Source: Paludibacteraceae bacterium
GTDB lineage: Bacteria > Bacteroidota > Bacteroidia > Bacteroidales > Paludibacteraceae
Direction: 5' to 3'
Assembly (NCBI GenBank): GCA_017646225.1
Contig: JAGCMZ010000151.1
Span: 1-7,751, forward strand
Length of the DNA stretch: 7,751 bases
This document shows, one piece after another, positions 5,861 to 7,751 of the stretch (position 1 is its first letter; the number at the start of each line of letters is the position of its first letter). Both the position numbers and the translations under genes were made by a program. Under the pieces are notes generated by a model. That model worked only from the letters and a program-made list of their open reading frames with translations, searched no databases and was not told where the DNA came from.

Positions 5861-7751
5861 ATGCAAAACAAAGGATTTGTAACATTGTTTGCCGTATTGT
5901 TGGGTTTGGTATGTTGTTTCTATCTTTCGTTTAATGTAGTTACCTCTATCTACAACAACAAAGCAGAAGAATATGCCAACGGAGACAAAATGGCAGAGTT
6001 CCATTATTTGGACTCCATGGCTACCGAAGAAGTTTGGTTGGGTTACACCCTAAAAGAATGCCGTGAGAACGAATTAAATTTAGGCCTTGACTTGAAAGGC
6101 GGTATGAACGTTATCTTGGAAGTATCCGTTCCTGATATTGTTCGCACACTTTCTGGCAACAGCAAAGACGAAACCTTCAACAAAGCCATTGACTTGGCCA
6201 TTGCTCGTCAAAGCGAAAGCCAAAAAGATTTCATCGTTTTGTTCCAAGAAGCTTACGAAGAATTGGATGCCAACGCACGCTTGGCTGCTATCTTCACCAC
6301 CTTCGACCTTAAAGACAGAATTAGCCTTAAAAGCACAAACGACGAAGTCATCAGCATTCTAAAAGAAGAAGTTCAAGCTACTGTTGACAACTCGTTCAAC
6401 GTGCTTCGTACCCGTATCGACCGCTTTGGTGTGGTTCAACCCAACATCCAACGCCTTGAAACCAATGGTCGTATTTTGATTGAGCTTCCTGGTGTAAAAG
6501 AACCTGAACGTGTTCGTAAACTATTACAAGGTTCTGCTAGCCTAGAGTTCTGGGAAACTTATAACCTTACCGAAATTTACCCCGCTTTAGAAAAAGCAAA
6601 CATTGCTGTAAGAGAATATATCGCCAGCACTACTCCACAAACAACCGATTCTATTCAACCTAAACAAGAAGCAACTGCTGTTGATTCTTTGAGTGCTGCT
6701 ATTGCAGAGAATGCTTCTGCTCAAGCAGACAGCATTGCTCAAATGGAACAATTTGCGAAAGAGAACCCCTTGTTCAGCAAATTGTTAATCAACAACTACC
6801 AAGGTCAATTAGGCTACGGTCCTGCTGTAGGTGTAGTTAGCACCCGCGACACAGCTACTGTTATGAGCTACCTAAACCTTCGTCAAGTGAAAGAGGTTCT
6901 TCCTCGCGATTTAGCTTTCCGCTGGACAGTTAAACCTATGGACGAAAAAGGTTTATACTATCAACTTATCGCTATCAAAATCACCAACCGCGATGGCAAA
7001 GCTCCATTGGCTGGCAACGTGATTGTAGACGCACGCGAAAACTTGAGCCAAATCAGTGCCAACTATACCGTAAGCATGTCTATGAATCCAGAAGGAGCTA
7101 AAACATGGGCACGCTTAACCAAAGAAAACATTGGTCGTAGCATTGCCATTGTTTTGGACGACATGGTTTACTCTTATCCTAATGTAAACACCGAAATTAC
7201 TGGTGGACAATCTGAAATCTCGGGCAACTTTACCGCACAAGAAGCAAAAGACTTGGCTAACGTGCTAAAATCGGGTAAAATGCCTGCACCTTCTCGTATT
7301 ATCCAAGAAGACATCGTAGGTCCTTCGTTGGGTCAAGAAGCCATCAACAAAGGTTTATGGTCGTTTGCCATTGCCTTCTTCTGCATCATGCTTTATATGA
7401 TTTTCTTCTACGGCCTACTACCTGGTTTAATTGTAGACGGTGCCTTATTATTGAACGTATTCTTCTTGGTAGGCATTTTGGCTTCGTTCAAATCAGTTCT
7501 TACCTTGCCTGGTATTGCTGGTATTGTACTTACCATGGGTATGGCTGTCGATGCTAACGTGCTTATCTACGAACGTGTTAAAGAAGAATTGCGTGCGGGC
7601 AAATCGCACAAAGCAGCTATCGCCGATGGTTATAAAAACGCCATGTCTGCTATTGTAGACTCCAACTTAACTACCGTACTTACTGGTATTATCTTGTTCT
7701 ACTTTGGTACAGGTCCTATTAAAGGCTTTGCTACCACACTTATTATTGGTA
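5861..7751 (+). CDS. secDF: Protein translocase subunit SecD, probably the N-terminal part of a SecDF fusion (3' end outside the window)
   Basis: SecD and SecF use the proton gradient to complete export of proteins passing through SecYEG. The frame runs from ATG 5861 to the window edge without a stop, giving 630 residues. Visible parts are a membrane helix at about 5-30, LGLDLKGG (74-81), the RIDRFGV segment (185-191) and LIELPGV (near 207-213). A low-complexity Ala/Ser/Gln/Thr-rich linker spans about 255-302. The rest of the periplasmic domain includes the VLKSGKMPAP motif shortly before helix 2. From residue 498 there are helices at about 498-518, 519-540, 547-566 and 605-625. Helix 4 carries MAVDANVLIYERVKEEL, whose Asp (D564) matches the proton-path aspartate of SecD. 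Fusion to SecF is inferred from the phylum, since the SecF part is not in the window. The start is supported by the promoter upstream and by the immediate start of the first helix. No Shine-Dalgarno sequence is visible. Confidence 0.95.
   Translation, partial: MQNKGFVTLFAVLLGLVCCFYLSFNVVTSIYNNKAEEYANGDKMAEFHYLDSMATEEVWLGYTLKECRENELNLGLDLKGGMNVILEVSVPDIVRTLSGNSKDETFNKAIDLAIARQSESQKDFIVLFQEAYEELDANARLAAIFTTFDLKDRISLKSTNDEVISILKEEVQATVDNSFNVLRTRIDRFGVVQPNIQRLETNGRILIELPGVKEPERVRKLLQGSASLEFWETYNLTEIYPALEKANIAVREYIASTTPQTTDSIQPKQEATAVDSLSAAIAENASAQADSIAQMEQFAKENPLFSKLLINNYQGQLGYGPAVGVVSTRDTATVMSYLNLRQVKEVLPRDLAFRWTVKPMDEKGLYYQLIAIKITNRDGKAPLAGNVIVDARENLSQISANYTVSMSMNPEGAKTWARLTKENIGRSIAIVLDDMVYSYPNVNTEITGGQSEISGNFTAQEAKDLANVLKSGKMPAPSRIIQEDIVGPSLGQEAINKGLWSFAIAFFCIMLYMIFFYGLLPGLIVDGALLLNVFFLVGILASFKSVLTLPGIAGIVLTMGMAVDANVLIYERVKEELRAGKSHKAAIADGYKNAMSAIVDSNLTTVLTGIILFYFGTGPIKGFATTLIIG

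Noticed and set aside
7357..7557. A 66-codon + strand frame inside secDF (and a similar one at 6138-6362)
   Set aside because: Both are out-of-frame shadows of secDF, rich in Cys, His and Arg or in Lys and Ser, with no plausible function; the secDF frame carries clear motifs throughout.
1..7751. Search for mobile elements, CRISPR repeats, tRNA or rRNA genes, or a defence or toxin-antitoxin system
   Set aside because: Nearly every base belongs to a recognised housekeeping or envelope gene; I saw no terminal repeats, regularly spaced repeats or RNA gene signatures.

Overview
The window looks like a chromosomal segment of a Bacteroidota bacterium, most likely Bacteroidales. Three things support this. 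The gene order (YfhO-family protein, ftsX, DUF3098, uppP, truB, queA) is one I associate with that group. The promoter upstream of secDF has the Bacteroidota form, TTTG then 19 bases then TAnnTTTG. SecD and SecF are normally fused there, and the last gene fits that type. Start sites lack clear Shine-Dalgarno sequences, which is also usual for the phylum. I cannot assign a genus from sequence alone.

Layout: all recognisable genes are on the + strand. Bases 1-5738 form one tightly packed presumptive operon. It holds the 3' part of a YfhO-family multi-membrane protein (1-1965, cut by the left edge), ftsX (1962-2840), a small DUF3098 membrane protein (2847-3092), uppP (3089-3877), truB (3884-4582, TTG start) and queA (4590-5738). 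Junctions are either ATGA overlaps (YfhO/ftsX and DUF3098/uppP) or gaps of 6-7 bases. A 122-base intergenic region (5739-5860) carries a good Bacteroidota promoter. It is followed by secDF (5861 onward), which is open to the right edge.

Functions: the first four genes concern the cell envelope. YfhO proteins are thought to act in glycan or lipid-linked sugar transfer, FtsX is a division-linked transmembrane protein, DUF3098 is uncharacterised, and UppP recycles the undecaprenyl carrier. The next two modify tRNA: TruB makes pseudouridine 55 and QueA makes epoxyqueuosine in the anticodon. SecDF drives late steps of protein export and appears to be a separate transcription unit.

I see no mobile element, CRISPR array, RNA gene, toxin-antitoxin pair or defence system. 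This is essentially a housekeeping region. The features most worth a second look are in queA (a 23% GC insertion of roughly 30-35 codons plus substitutions in motifs that are usually conserved), the TTG start of truB lying in frame with the uppP stop codon, and the uncharacterised DUF3098 gene between two envelope genes.
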